Positions 1 through 5,724 of a DNA stretch of 9,750 nucleotides are shown here, piece by piece. Numbering within the stretch: position 1 is the stretch's first letter; the number at the start of each line of letters is the position of its first letter. A program made the position numbers and the translations under genes. A model generated the notes under the pieces. It made no database searches. It saw nothing but the letters and a program-made list of their open reading frames with translations, and was not told the origin of the DNA. Origin of the DNA: Desulfobacula sp. (lineage in GTDB: Bacteria; Desulfobacterota; Desulfobacteria; Desulfobacterales; Desulfobacteraceae); the NCBI GenBank assembly GCA_023144585.1, contig JAGLFI010000026.1, positions 1-9,750 on the forward strand. Reading direction: 5' to 3'.

Positions 1-933
1 TTTGGAATGCGGGTGAAAAGTCATCTCAAAGAGACCAAAAAGAAGTATGATATCATCCATGACAACCAGAGCCTGTCTTATGGCATTTTATCCCTGACAA
101 AAAGAATGCCGGTTACTGCAACCATTCATCATCCCATGACAGTGGACCGAAGGCTTGCGGTTCAAAGTACAAAATCTTTCTTAAAAAAAATAAAGGCCCT
201 GCGGTGGTATTCATTTATCAATATGCAGAAAAGAGTGGCAAAAAAACTATCCTGCATTATCACGGTTTCCCAAAGTTCTAAAAAAGATATTGCCAGAGAA
301 TTCAACATCCCTGAATCAAAATTCAAAACTATTCCCATTGGCATTGATACGGATAATTTTTACCCCATGGAGACGGTTAAAAAACAGCCCAACCGCATCA
401 TTGTGACTAATAGTGCGGACACTCCCCTAAAAGGGCTTTATCATCTTCTTTTTGCAATCAAAGGTGTCCTGAAAACACGACCGGTTAAACTGGTTGTCAT
501 TGGCAGCCCCAAAAAAGGCGGCGGCATTGAAAAAATGGTGAAAAAACTTGAACTTGGGCACCACATCACATTTACCGGCCGAATCGACCATGAACAATTT
601 GTCAGAGAATATGCCAAGGCAAGCCTTGCTATTGTACCGTCTTTATATGAAGGATTCGGGCTGCCCGTCGGGGAAGCCATGGCCTGTCGAATACCGGTAA
701 TCTGCACCACAGGCGGTGCCTTGCCAGAAGTTGCCGGAGATGCAACAAAGCTTGTACCACCGGCAAATGCAAAGGCATTGGAAACGGCTATTTTGGAACT
801 ACTGGATGATCCTTCCCAGTGTGAAGCGCTTGCCCAGAAAGGATACCAGCGGGTGCTAAAAGAATTCACCTGGGAGAAAACCGCCATAAAAACCGTTGAA
901 GCTTATAAAGAGATTATCAATGATTACCATTGA
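1..933 (+). CDS. Glycosyltransferase family 4 (GT-B), 5'-truncated by window edge
   Basis: Retaining GT-B glycosyltransferase, expected to move a sugar from a nucleotide-sugar donor onto a growing surface glycan at the cytoplasmic face of the membrane. The frame is open from base 1, and only about 310 residues are visible against roughly 370-400 usual for the family. The start of the N-terminal acceptor domain is therefore probably outside, and the ATG at 7 is probably internal. Numbering from that ATG, the end of the N-terminal domain is seen at 84-120 (IITVSQSSKKDI, then IPIGIDTDNF). The C-terminal donor domain begins near 130, with LVVIGSP at 162-168. The E-x7-E nucleotide-sugar signature EGFGLPVGE lies at 215-223, followed by the GGALPEVAGDA loop. 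The donor and acceptor sugars cannot be read from sequence. The stop overlaps the next gene by 14 bases, which suggests co-translation and a shared polysaccharide role (inference). Confidence 0.9.
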   Translation, partial: FGMRVKSHLKETKKKYDIIHDNQSLSYGILSLTKRMPVTATIHHPMTVDRRLAVQSTKSFLKKIKALRWYSFINMQKRVAKKLSCIITVSQSSKKDIAREFNIPESKFKTIPIGIDTDNFYPMETVKKQPNRIIVTNSADTPLKGLYHLLFAIKGVLKTRPVKLVVIGSPKKGGGIEKMVKKLELGHHITFTGRIDHEQFVREYAKASLAIVPSLYEGFGLPVGEAMACRIPVICTTGGALPEVAGDATKLVPPANAKALETAILELLDDPSQCEALAQKGYQRVLKEFTWEKTAIKTVEAYKEIINDYH

Positions 934-1629
934 TTTTAATCAACTTGATATTCATCCCAATGACAAAATCCTTGATATCGGATGCGGCGAAGGCCGGCAT
1001 ACCCTCAAGGCCGGCCAGCATAACGACACCTTGTGTGTCGGCGCTGATTTTGATCTTAAAAATCTTATTGAAACAAAAAAAAAATAGCATTTCACCAGGC
1101 TTTAAATGATTTATCCTGCAAAAGTATTGATCTTTCCTGTATGGATGTGACAAACCTGCCGTTTAAAAACAGCAGGTTTGATATTGTTATCTGTTCAGAA
1201 GTTCTGGAACACATCCCGGATGATAAAAAGGCCCTGTCTGAGCTTGTCAGAATTTTAAAACCCGGAAAAATTCTTGCTGTCAGCGTACCAAGGTTTTGGC
1301 CGGAAAAAATCTGCTGGCTCTTATCTGATGAATATTTTAATGCCAACATGGGACATGTAAGGATCTACAAAAAAGTTCCTTTGATTAAAACCATTGAATC
1401 CTTTGGTGTAAGATATTTTTCCTCTCATTATGCCCACAGTATCCACAGCCCGTTCTGGTGGCTCAAATGCCTTGTCGGGCCCAACAGGACAGATTCAAAA
1501 CTGGTAAACCTTTATCACAGATTGCTGGTTTGGGATCTTATGAAAAAACCAAAATTAACAGCATTTATTGATAAACTGCTCAACCCCTTCCTCGGAAAAA
1601 GCCTGGTTCTCTATTTTAAAAAGAGCTAA
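920..1629 (+). pseudogene. Class I SAM-dependent methyltransferase, frame broken at an A10 run
   Basis: Methyltransf_11-like enzyme; the methyl acceptor is unknown, and linkage to the glycosyltransferase suggests a glycan or lipid-linked sugar. The start is ATG 920, with AAGAG at 908-912 as ribosome site and a 14-base overlap with the glycosyltransferase. The first 55 codons carry SAM motif I (ILDIGCGEG, residues 17-25) and the acidic residue after strand 2 (VGADFD), then hit TAG at 1085-1087 directly after ten A (1075-1084). The -1 frame continues without a gap (ATA GCA TTT CAC CAG) into the rest of the fold: DVTNLPF, FDIVICSEVLEHIPDD and LKPGKILAVSVPR. It runs to TAA at 1627-1629. Eleven A would give one protein of 236 residues, a normal size. 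No ribosome site precedes the ATG at 1141, so separate translation of the second half is unlikely. It may be a real lesion, a phase-variable or slippage-expressed gene, or a homopolymer sequencing error. Confidence 0.85.
1075..1084 (+). other. A10 homopolymer at the methyltransferase frameshift
   Basis: Ten consecutive A sit exactly where the two halves of the methyltransferase change frame, read as ACA AAA AAA AAA TAG in the upstream frame. The run contains A_AAA_AAA heptamers in the phase needed for -1 ribosomal slippage. It is also long enough for RNA polymerase slippage, as known for A/T runs of nine or more. Addition of one A, or loss of two, restores the full-length protein. No stem-loop stimulator was evident to me just downstream. 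Confidence 0.8.
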
Positions 1630-1644
1630 AGTTTGATACCTTCA

Positions 1645-1680
1645 TAACCTGAAGGTCACACGTAACCTGAAGGTCACACG
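1645..1680 (+). repeat. Tandem 18-bp direct repeat (two perfect copies)
   Basis: Two perfect head-to-tail copies of TAACCTGAAGGTCACACG lie at 1645-1662 and 1663-1680, in the 91-bp gap between the methyltransferase stop and the lipoprotein start. The junction contains a partly symmetric 16-mer, AGGTCACACGTAACCT (1653-1668, 12 of 16 positions symmetric). A further inverted half-site AGGTTA occurs at 1687-1692. The first copy can also form a 7-bp hairpin, ACCTTCA (1638-1644) with TGAAGGT (1650-1656) around a 5-base loop. No T-run follows, so it does not look like an intrinsic terminator. An operator, or a simple duplication, is possible. Confidence 0.85.
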
Positions 1681-1690
1681 TAAAAGAGGT

Positions 1691-1696
1691 TATACT
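1691..1696 (+). promoter_or_regulatory. Possible -10 box (TATACT) for the lipoprotein-asparaginase pair
   Basis: TATACT matches five of six bases of the sigma-70 -10 consensus and sits about 25 bases before the lipoprotein start, just after the tandem repeat. No convincing -35 hexamer is seen 16-18 bases upstream; that region is occupied by the repeat. If this is a promoter, it probably needs an activator or is controlled through the repeat. Weak evidence. Confidence 0.22.
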
Positions 1697-1720
1697 TTTT
1701 AATAATAATGGAGACCCACA

Positions 1721-2731
1721 ATGAATCGACTGTTTTTTCTCTTCCTGATTTTTTTTGCCATATCCATCATTCAATCCTGCGCAACAACGAAAAAAACACT
1801 GATGAGAAACGATCCCCTTATCGGAAAAATAATTGACACCCAATCAAGCCAAATCGTTGATTTTGAATCCCTGATCAAGGATATCAGCACCTATGATGTG
1901 ATCTATCTTTCTGAAAAACATGATAATCCAGAACAGCACCATATCCAGCAGAGAGTCATCCTTGGTTTGATTGAAACCGGATTAAACCCCACCATTGGAT
2001 TTGAATTTTTTTCCATGGATAATACACCTGACCTACTCAATTTTGTTGATTCCGGAAAAGTAAGTCATTCAAAAAAAATAGAGAAAATTATTGAAACCGA
2101 TCTGAGAAAAAAACTGAGGTGGGACACCCAGTCAGACCAAATGTGGCAATATTATTATGACCTTTTAAGCATTGCAAAAAATGAGAGCCTACTGGTGGCG
2201 GGAATTGATCTTCCCGGTACATTGAAAAAAAGAATTACACGGAAGGGAATCAACGGTATCACCCCCATTGAAAAAGAACAGATTTTCTCAACTGAATTGT
2301 CTGATGAGGCATACAAAGATTATAAGTTTTCCATATTCAAAGCGGTTCACTGCGGCATGGGCCATGAAAAAATGCAGGCAAGGTTGTATGATACCTGGGT
2401 CGCCAGAAATGACAAGATGGCACACTCCATCACCCGGCTGTACAAACATGGCAAAGGACCCATCATTATCATTATCGGCGGCGGGCATACCGAGTATGGC
2501 CTGGGTGTAATCAACAGGGTTACTGCAATTGACAAGACCATTAAGCAGGTCAACATTGCCTTAAGGGAAATCAGTGTACACCCATCCGAATTATTGGATT
2601 ATATTCTGCCTTTGAAACTGGAAGGATTTAAAAAGGTTCCCCCGGCAGACTTTCTTTGGTTTACCCAGAGGGTCTCCTATGCAGACCCATGTGAAGAATT
2701 TAAAAAATCTTTACAAAAGATGAAAAACTGA
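1721..2731 (+). CDS. ChaN-family (DUF399) lipoprotein
   Basis: Predicted exported lipoprotein of the ChaN/DUF399 family; a characterised Campylobacter member binds haem, but the general role is not settled. Residues 1-19 form a lipoprotein signal peptide (MNRLFF, hydrophobic core, IIQS) with the lipidation cysteine at 20. The lipobox is loose (Q at -2 and S at -1). Asp is not at +2 (Ala21 is), so outer-membrane sorting is likely. Family motifs are SEKHDNPEQHH at 64-74, the IGFEFF strand near 92-97, GIDLPG at 161-166, HCGMGHEKMQ near 210-219 and GGGHTEYGLGV at 253-263. The length of 336 residues is normal or slightly long. The start ATG 1721 has GGAG at 1710-1713 with a 7-base spacer. The stop TGA overlaps the ATG of the asparaginase gene by one base, so the two are coupled. 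Family assignment is firm; haem binding here is inference. Confidence 0.85.
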   Translation: MNRLFFLFLIFFAISIIQSCATTKKTLMRNDPLIGKIIDTQSSQIVDFESLIKDISTYDVIYLSEKHDNPEQHHIQQRVILGLIETGLNPTIGFEFFSMDNTPDLLNFVDSGKVSHSKKIEKIIETDLRKKLRWDTQSDQMWQYYYDLLSIAKNESLLVAGIDLPGTLKKRITRKGINGITPIEKEQIFSTELSDEAYKDYKFSIFKAVHCGMGHEKMQARLYDTWVARNDKMAHSITRLYKHGKGPIIIIIGGGHTEYGLGVINRVTAIDKTIKQVNIALREISVHPSELLDYILPLKLEGFKKVPPADFLWFTQRVSYADPCEEFKKSLQKMKN

Positions 2732-3726
2732 TGAAAACTTTACCCAACGTTACAATCCTTGCTACCGGCGGCACCATTGCCGGTACTGCCCCCTCATCAA
2801 CCCAGGCCGGATATACCTCGGGAAAAATTAACATTGACGGTATGATCCAGGCGGTGCCCAATATTGAAAAACTGGCCCGGGTGGATGGGGAACAGTTTTC
2901 AAATGTGGGGTCCCAGGACATGTCCTTTGAGATTATGATCAATCTTTCCTGCCGGATCAATGCACTTCTAGCAACAAAAAAGATAAACGGAGTGGTGGTC
3001 ACCCATGGCACAGATACCATGGAAGAGACCGCCTTTTTCTTGAATCTGACTGTCAAAAGTGCCAAGCCGGTTGTCATGACTGGCGCCATGCGGCCTGCCA
3101 CTGCCGTGAGCGCAGACGGGCCCCTGAACCTGTACAATGCCGTTGCGGTAGCAGCCGATCCAGAGGCCAGGGAAAAGGGATTGCTGGTGGTCATGAATGA
3201 CCGGATACACGGGGCTCATTCCCTGACCAAGACCAATACCACTTCAGTAGAAACCTTCCTGTCCCCTGTGAACGGGCTCATCGGCACCGTGATTTACGGG
3301 GCCGTTAAATATTATAGGGGCCCATTCCGGCAGCACACTGTTTTCAGTGAATTTTCCCTTGAAGGGATTACCGCCCTTCCCCGGGTGGACATCCTGTATG
3401 CCTGTGCCGACATGCCCCCTGATCTGATTGATTGTTCCGTTGCCAATGGGGCAAAGGGCATTGTGATCGCCGGCGACGGCAACGGGAATATGAATGAGGC
3501 CACCTTGAAAAAAGCCGCCCAAATGGCCGGACAAGGCATTTTTATTGTTCGTTCCTCACGGGTTCCTACGGGTACAGTAAGCAGGAATGTTGAAGTAGAT
3601 GATGATACCCATCAGTTTATTGTCTCGGACGAACTCAATCCGGCTAAGGCCAGGATTCTGCTCATGCTTGTCCTTTTAAAAAACCGCAGCTTTCAACAGG
3701 TACAGGAGCTTTTTTATTCATACTGA
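2731..3726 (+). CDS. L-asparaginase, type II-like, without signal peptide
   Basis: Hydrolyses L-asparagine to aspartate and ammonia; some relatives also use glutamine, which cannot be decided here. The protein aligns along its whole length with mature E. coli AnsB. The catalytic threonine is in TGGTIAG (Thr15) with Tyr28 in the mobile loop. The substrate-binding residues are in GSQDM (Ser61), and the second triad is THGTD (Thr94, Asp95) with Lys167 in LTKTNTT. The C-terminal SSRVPTG, EVDD and LNPxKAR motifs are also present. All known active-site residues are seen. The protein begins three residues before the mature AnsB N-terminus, so no signal peptide exists and a cytoplasmic enzyme is predicted, unlike periplasmic AnsB. 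ATG 2731 overlaps the lipoprotein stop (TGATG) and has little ribosome site of its own, indicating coupling. Hand counts give 42 and 38 G/C per 60 bases at 3061 and 3361, against 24 of 60 at 2101 in the lipoprotein gene. Confidence 0.93.
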   Translation: MKTLPNVTILATGGTIAGTAPSSTQAGYTSGKINIDGMIQAVPNIEKLARVDGEQFSNVGSQDMSFEIMINLSCRINALLATKKINGVVVTHGTDTMEETAFFLNLTVKSAKPVVMTGAMRPATAVSADGPLNLYNAVAVAADPEAREKGLLVVMNDRIHGAHSLTKTNTTSVETFLSPVNGLIGTVIYGAVKYYRGPFRQHTVFSEFSLEGITALPRVDILYACADMPPDLIDCSVANGAKGIVIAGDGNGNMNEATLKKAAQMAGQGIFIVRSSRVPTGTVSRNVEVDDDTHQFIVSDELNPAKARILLMLVLLKNRSFQQVQELFYSY

Positions 3727-3749
3727 TCTTTCTTTGTGCACCTCATCAA

Positions 3750-3770
3750 AATTTGCCGGTACGGAAAATT
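3750..3770. terminator. Weak stem-loop in the convergent gap
   Basis: In the 95-bp gap between the converging clusters, AATTT-g-CCG (3750-3758) can pair with CGG-a-AAATT (3762-3770) across a GTA loop, with one internal mismatch. Read on the minus strand it is followed within a few bases by a short T-run. It is A+T-rich and short, so it would be a poor terminator, but it is the best candidate in this gap for either transcript. Nothing else notable was seen between 3727 and 3821. Confidence 0.22.
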
Positions 3771-3821
3771 CAACCCTGCATCATGCTGTGTGGACTGGTG
3801 TTTGAATCCTTCGATTGTCAG

Positions 3822-4604
3822 CTACTTGCCTTGAAAATTCGGCTTTCGCTTTTCAAACAGAGCGTTTATCCCTTCTTTTGCATCTTCCATTTCAAATGTC
3901 CGGGCCTGATAAAGGGCTTCTATCTCAGCTGCTGTTACGGGGTCCCAGTCAAGTCCCCTGTATATAGATTGTTTCATCATCTGAACTGCAGCAGGTGCGC
4001 TCTGCGCAATTTCATTTGCAAGCTCTATAGCTTTTTCCATTACTTTATCTTTATCAACAGCATAATTCACAAGACCTATTAAAGACGCCTCTTCACCTGT
4101 TATAGTTTTTCCCGTAAAAAGCAGCTCATTGGCTTTTGGCAGGCCCACAAGCCGTGGTAATATATAAGATACTGCCATGCCTGAATGTAACCCAAGGCGG
4201 GAAAAAGTAGCACCAAGTTTTGCTTTTCTGTTCACGACCCGGATGTCACACATGAGTGCAATTCCAAGCCCTCCACCAATTGCATGCCCGTTGATTGCCA
4301 CAATGACCGGGACTTTAAGATTTCCAATATCAAGAAAGGGTCTGTAGAAATCCATAAGAACTTCACTTAAACGGGGGCCGCTATTTTTTTCAAAACCGCT
4401 CCTGAAATCAGCACCGCCGCAAAATGTTGTGCCACTCCCTATAATAATCAGACAACGCAATTCCCTGTCATTCTTGACGTAATTTATTATTTCCTGAAAA
4501 GCAGAAACCGTTTCATGGTTCATGCTGTTCAGGTTATCTGGGCGATTGAACGAAATCTGACCGATTTTATCATTTTTATCATAGAGTATTGGTTTGTTTT
4601 CCAT
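3822..4604 (-). CDS. Crotonase-fold (enoyl-CoA hydratase/isomerase family) protein lacking both canonical Glu
   Basis: Cytoplasmic acyl-CoA enzyme of the crotonase superfamily, 260 residues, the usual length. Seen in order: the N-terminal NRPDNLNSMN segment (19-29), the oxyanion-hole loop FCGGADF (61-67), the second oxyanion element GHAIGGGLGIALMCD (106-120), the RLGLHSGMAVSYILPRLVG helix region (136-154) and the C-terminal EGINALFEKRKPNF trimer tail. By motif alignment from memory to rat enoyl-CoA hydratase, the position of Glu144 (GGGxE) is Gly114 and that of Glu164 (QPE) is Phe134. Both acid/base glutamates are thus absent. The CoA-binding and oxyanion frame is intact, so thioester chemistry of another kind is likely; classical hydration is doubtful. 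AGGA at 4613-4616 gives a good ribosome site 8 bases from the start. The gene follows the thioesterase by 30 bases and ends its operon. The substrate is unknown. Confidence 0.88.
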   Translation of the reverse strand: MENKPILYDKNDKIGQISFNRPDNLNSMNHETVSAFQEIINYVKNDRELRCLIIIGSGTTFCGGADFRSGFEKNSGPRLSEVLMDFYRPFLDIGNLKVPVIVAINGHAIGGGLGIALMCDIRVVNRKAKLGATFSRLGLHSGMAVSYILPRLVGLPKANELLFTGKTITGEEASLIGLVNYAVDKDKVMEKAIELANEIAQSAPAAVQMMKQSIYRGLDWDPVTAAEIEALYQARTFEMEDAKEGINALFEKRKPNFQGK

Positions 4605-4634
4605 AAGGTATTTCCTAAAAATTTGAGAAAGGCT

Positions 4635-5093
4635 TCAACCGATAAGATAAGTTGCCGTACCTGTGGCAATCCGGGTTTCTTTTTCATTATACAAATCTAT
4701 TTTGGCAACCACGATTCTTGAACCTGCCCTGATGATCCTGCTTCTGCACTGAAAGGAGTGGCCTTTACCCGGTCTTAAATAATCCACACGCATATCTATG
4801 GTGGCAGAGGATGCCAGTTTTTTCTCAATATCATCAAGAGATTTGCCTTCATGAATTTTTGCACAGGAAATGAATGCAGAAAGCCCCCCGGTTAAATCAA
4901 TAACTGAGGCTGTCACTCCTCCATGCAGGATACCGGCGATTGAATTTCCAATGAGATCTTTTGTCATATTAAAACTTGTGACGGCTTGGCCGGATTCATA
5001 ATCCAGAAAATCAATATCAATACCCAGAATCTTGTTAAACGGGAGCCTCTCAAGATAATATTCTCTTATTTTATCAAGAACAGATTCAATCAT
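4635..5093 (-). CDS. PaaI-like hotdog-fold acyl-CoA thioesterase
   Basis: Predicted cytoplasmic thioesterase that hydrolyses an acyl-CoA to free acid and CoA, 152 residues, with one hotdog domain. The signature is ILHGGVTASVIDLTGG (55-70). The HGG is at 57-59, and Asp66 lies at the helix position that carries the catalytic acid in PaaI. The later strands TIDMRVDYLRPGKG (98-111) and IVVAKIDLYNE are typical of the family. Residues about 78-95 form a charged insert before the third strand, longer than in compact PaaI proteins. The ATG at 5093 has AAGGA about 10 bases upstream (5104-5108) and overlaps the stop of the preceding methyltransferase by 8 bases. Pairing with the crotonase downstream suggests both act on the same CoA ester (inference). 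Substrate chain or ring type cannot be told. Confidence 0.87.
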   Translation of the reverse strand: MIESVLDKIREYYLERLPFNKILGIDIDFLDYESGQAVTSFNMTKDLIGNSIAGILHGGVTASVIDLTGGLSAFISCAKIHEGKSLDDIEKKLASSATIDMRVDYLRPGKGHSFQCRSRIIRAGSRIVVAKIDLYNEKETRIATGTATYLIG

Positions 5094-5724
5094 AGCGATT
5101 TATTCCTTGTTTTCTTTTCAAAACACCTAAGGTTTTTGTCATTTCAAGTTCTTCATAATCCCCTGATTTGCGAGCAATTTTGTAGACCTGCCAAGGGGCC
5201 TGCCCTCCTTTTTCAGGATCCTTGAAAATATCATGAATTACCAAAAATCCATTGGGTTTAATATGGCAGGCCCAGACCAGATAATCATTGCGGACTGCTT
5301 CATAGGAATGTCCCCCGTCTATAAACAGCATTGAAATGGGTGTCCCCCACATTTTCCCGGCAATGCTTGAGGGTGCAACAATGGGCACCACTGTATTTTC
5401 CAGAGAAGTCCTGGTGATTGTTTCCTGAAAAAAAGGAAATGTATTTATTCTTGATAATTTCGGGTCAAACAGATCCGGATCAAAATATTCCTCATGGGGC
5501 TGTTGCTCCTCTGATCCCTTATGATGATCAATGGAAAAGAGGATGGAATCTTTTTCTTTGCATGCAGATCCGATAATATAGGCAGATTTACCGCAATAAC
5601 TTCCTATTTCAAGGATGGGGCCATTTTCTGCAGCCTTAAGGGCAATGCTGTAAAGCCTTTTAGCTTCATCATCATCCATAAAACCCTTGATGCTGTCCCA
5701 TACATCAAAATCAATCTTCATCAT
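5086..5724 (-). CDS. Class I SAM-dependent methyltransferase (Methyltransf_24 type)
   Basis: Rossmann-fold SAM methyltransferase of about 212 residues; acceptor unknown. From the start at 5724: SAM motif I ILEIGSYCGKSA (37-48), acidic strand-2 end FSIDHH (Asp66), the family-typical LFIDGGHSYEAVRNDY (133-148) with Asp136, then the motif IKPNGFLVIHDIF (155-167) with HD. The frame is open to 5784, giving 232 residues, but the first 20 codons lie inside ftsK and look unlike a conserved N-terminus. I therefore prefer one of the paired ATGs at 5724/5721, overlapping the ftsK stop by 11-14 bases. A TTG at 5736 lies closer to a GGGAAG element and is a fair alternative. The gene sits between ftsK and a thioesterase and overlaps both, so it should be co-expressed with them. 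Relatives are often in glycan or secondary-metabolite loci, so context gives little help on substrate. Confidence 0.85.
   Translation of the reverse strand: MMKIDFDVWDSIKGFMDDDEAKRLYSIALKAAENGPILEIGSYCGKSAYIIGSACKEKDSILFSIDHHKGSEEQQPHEEYFDPDLFDPKLSRINTFPFFQETITRTSLENTVVPIVAPSSIAGKMWGTPISMLFIDGGHSYEAVRNDYLVWACHIKPNGFLVIHDIFKDPEKGGQAPWQVYKIARKSGDYEELEMTKTLGVLKRKQGINRYD

Noticed and set aside
441..887. Antisense open frame of 148 codons opposite the glycosyltransferase donor domain
   Set aside because: Shadow of a well-conserved coding region; no recognisable domain.
1638..1656. Intrinsic terminator after the methyltransferase
   Set aside because: The 7-bp stem is followed by GTCACACG rather than a T-run.
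1645..1680. Start of a CRISPR array
   Set aside because: Only two copies, directly abutting with no spacer, and no cas genes.
3765..3807. Inverted repeat ATTCAA...TTGAAT in the convergent gap
   Set aside because: Six base pairs with a loop of nearly 30 bases; no different from chance.
3753..4082. Open frame of 109 codons on the plus strand running from the convergent gap into the crotonase gene
   Set aside because: Mostly antisense to conserved crotonase codons. The product looks like random translation with many Cys and Phe, and there is no ribosome site.
5086..5724. DNA methyltransferase of a restriction or defence system
   Set aside because: No NPPY/DPPY or PC motif, no target-recognition domain and no nuclease nearby; motifs are those of small-molecule Methyltransf_24 enzymes.
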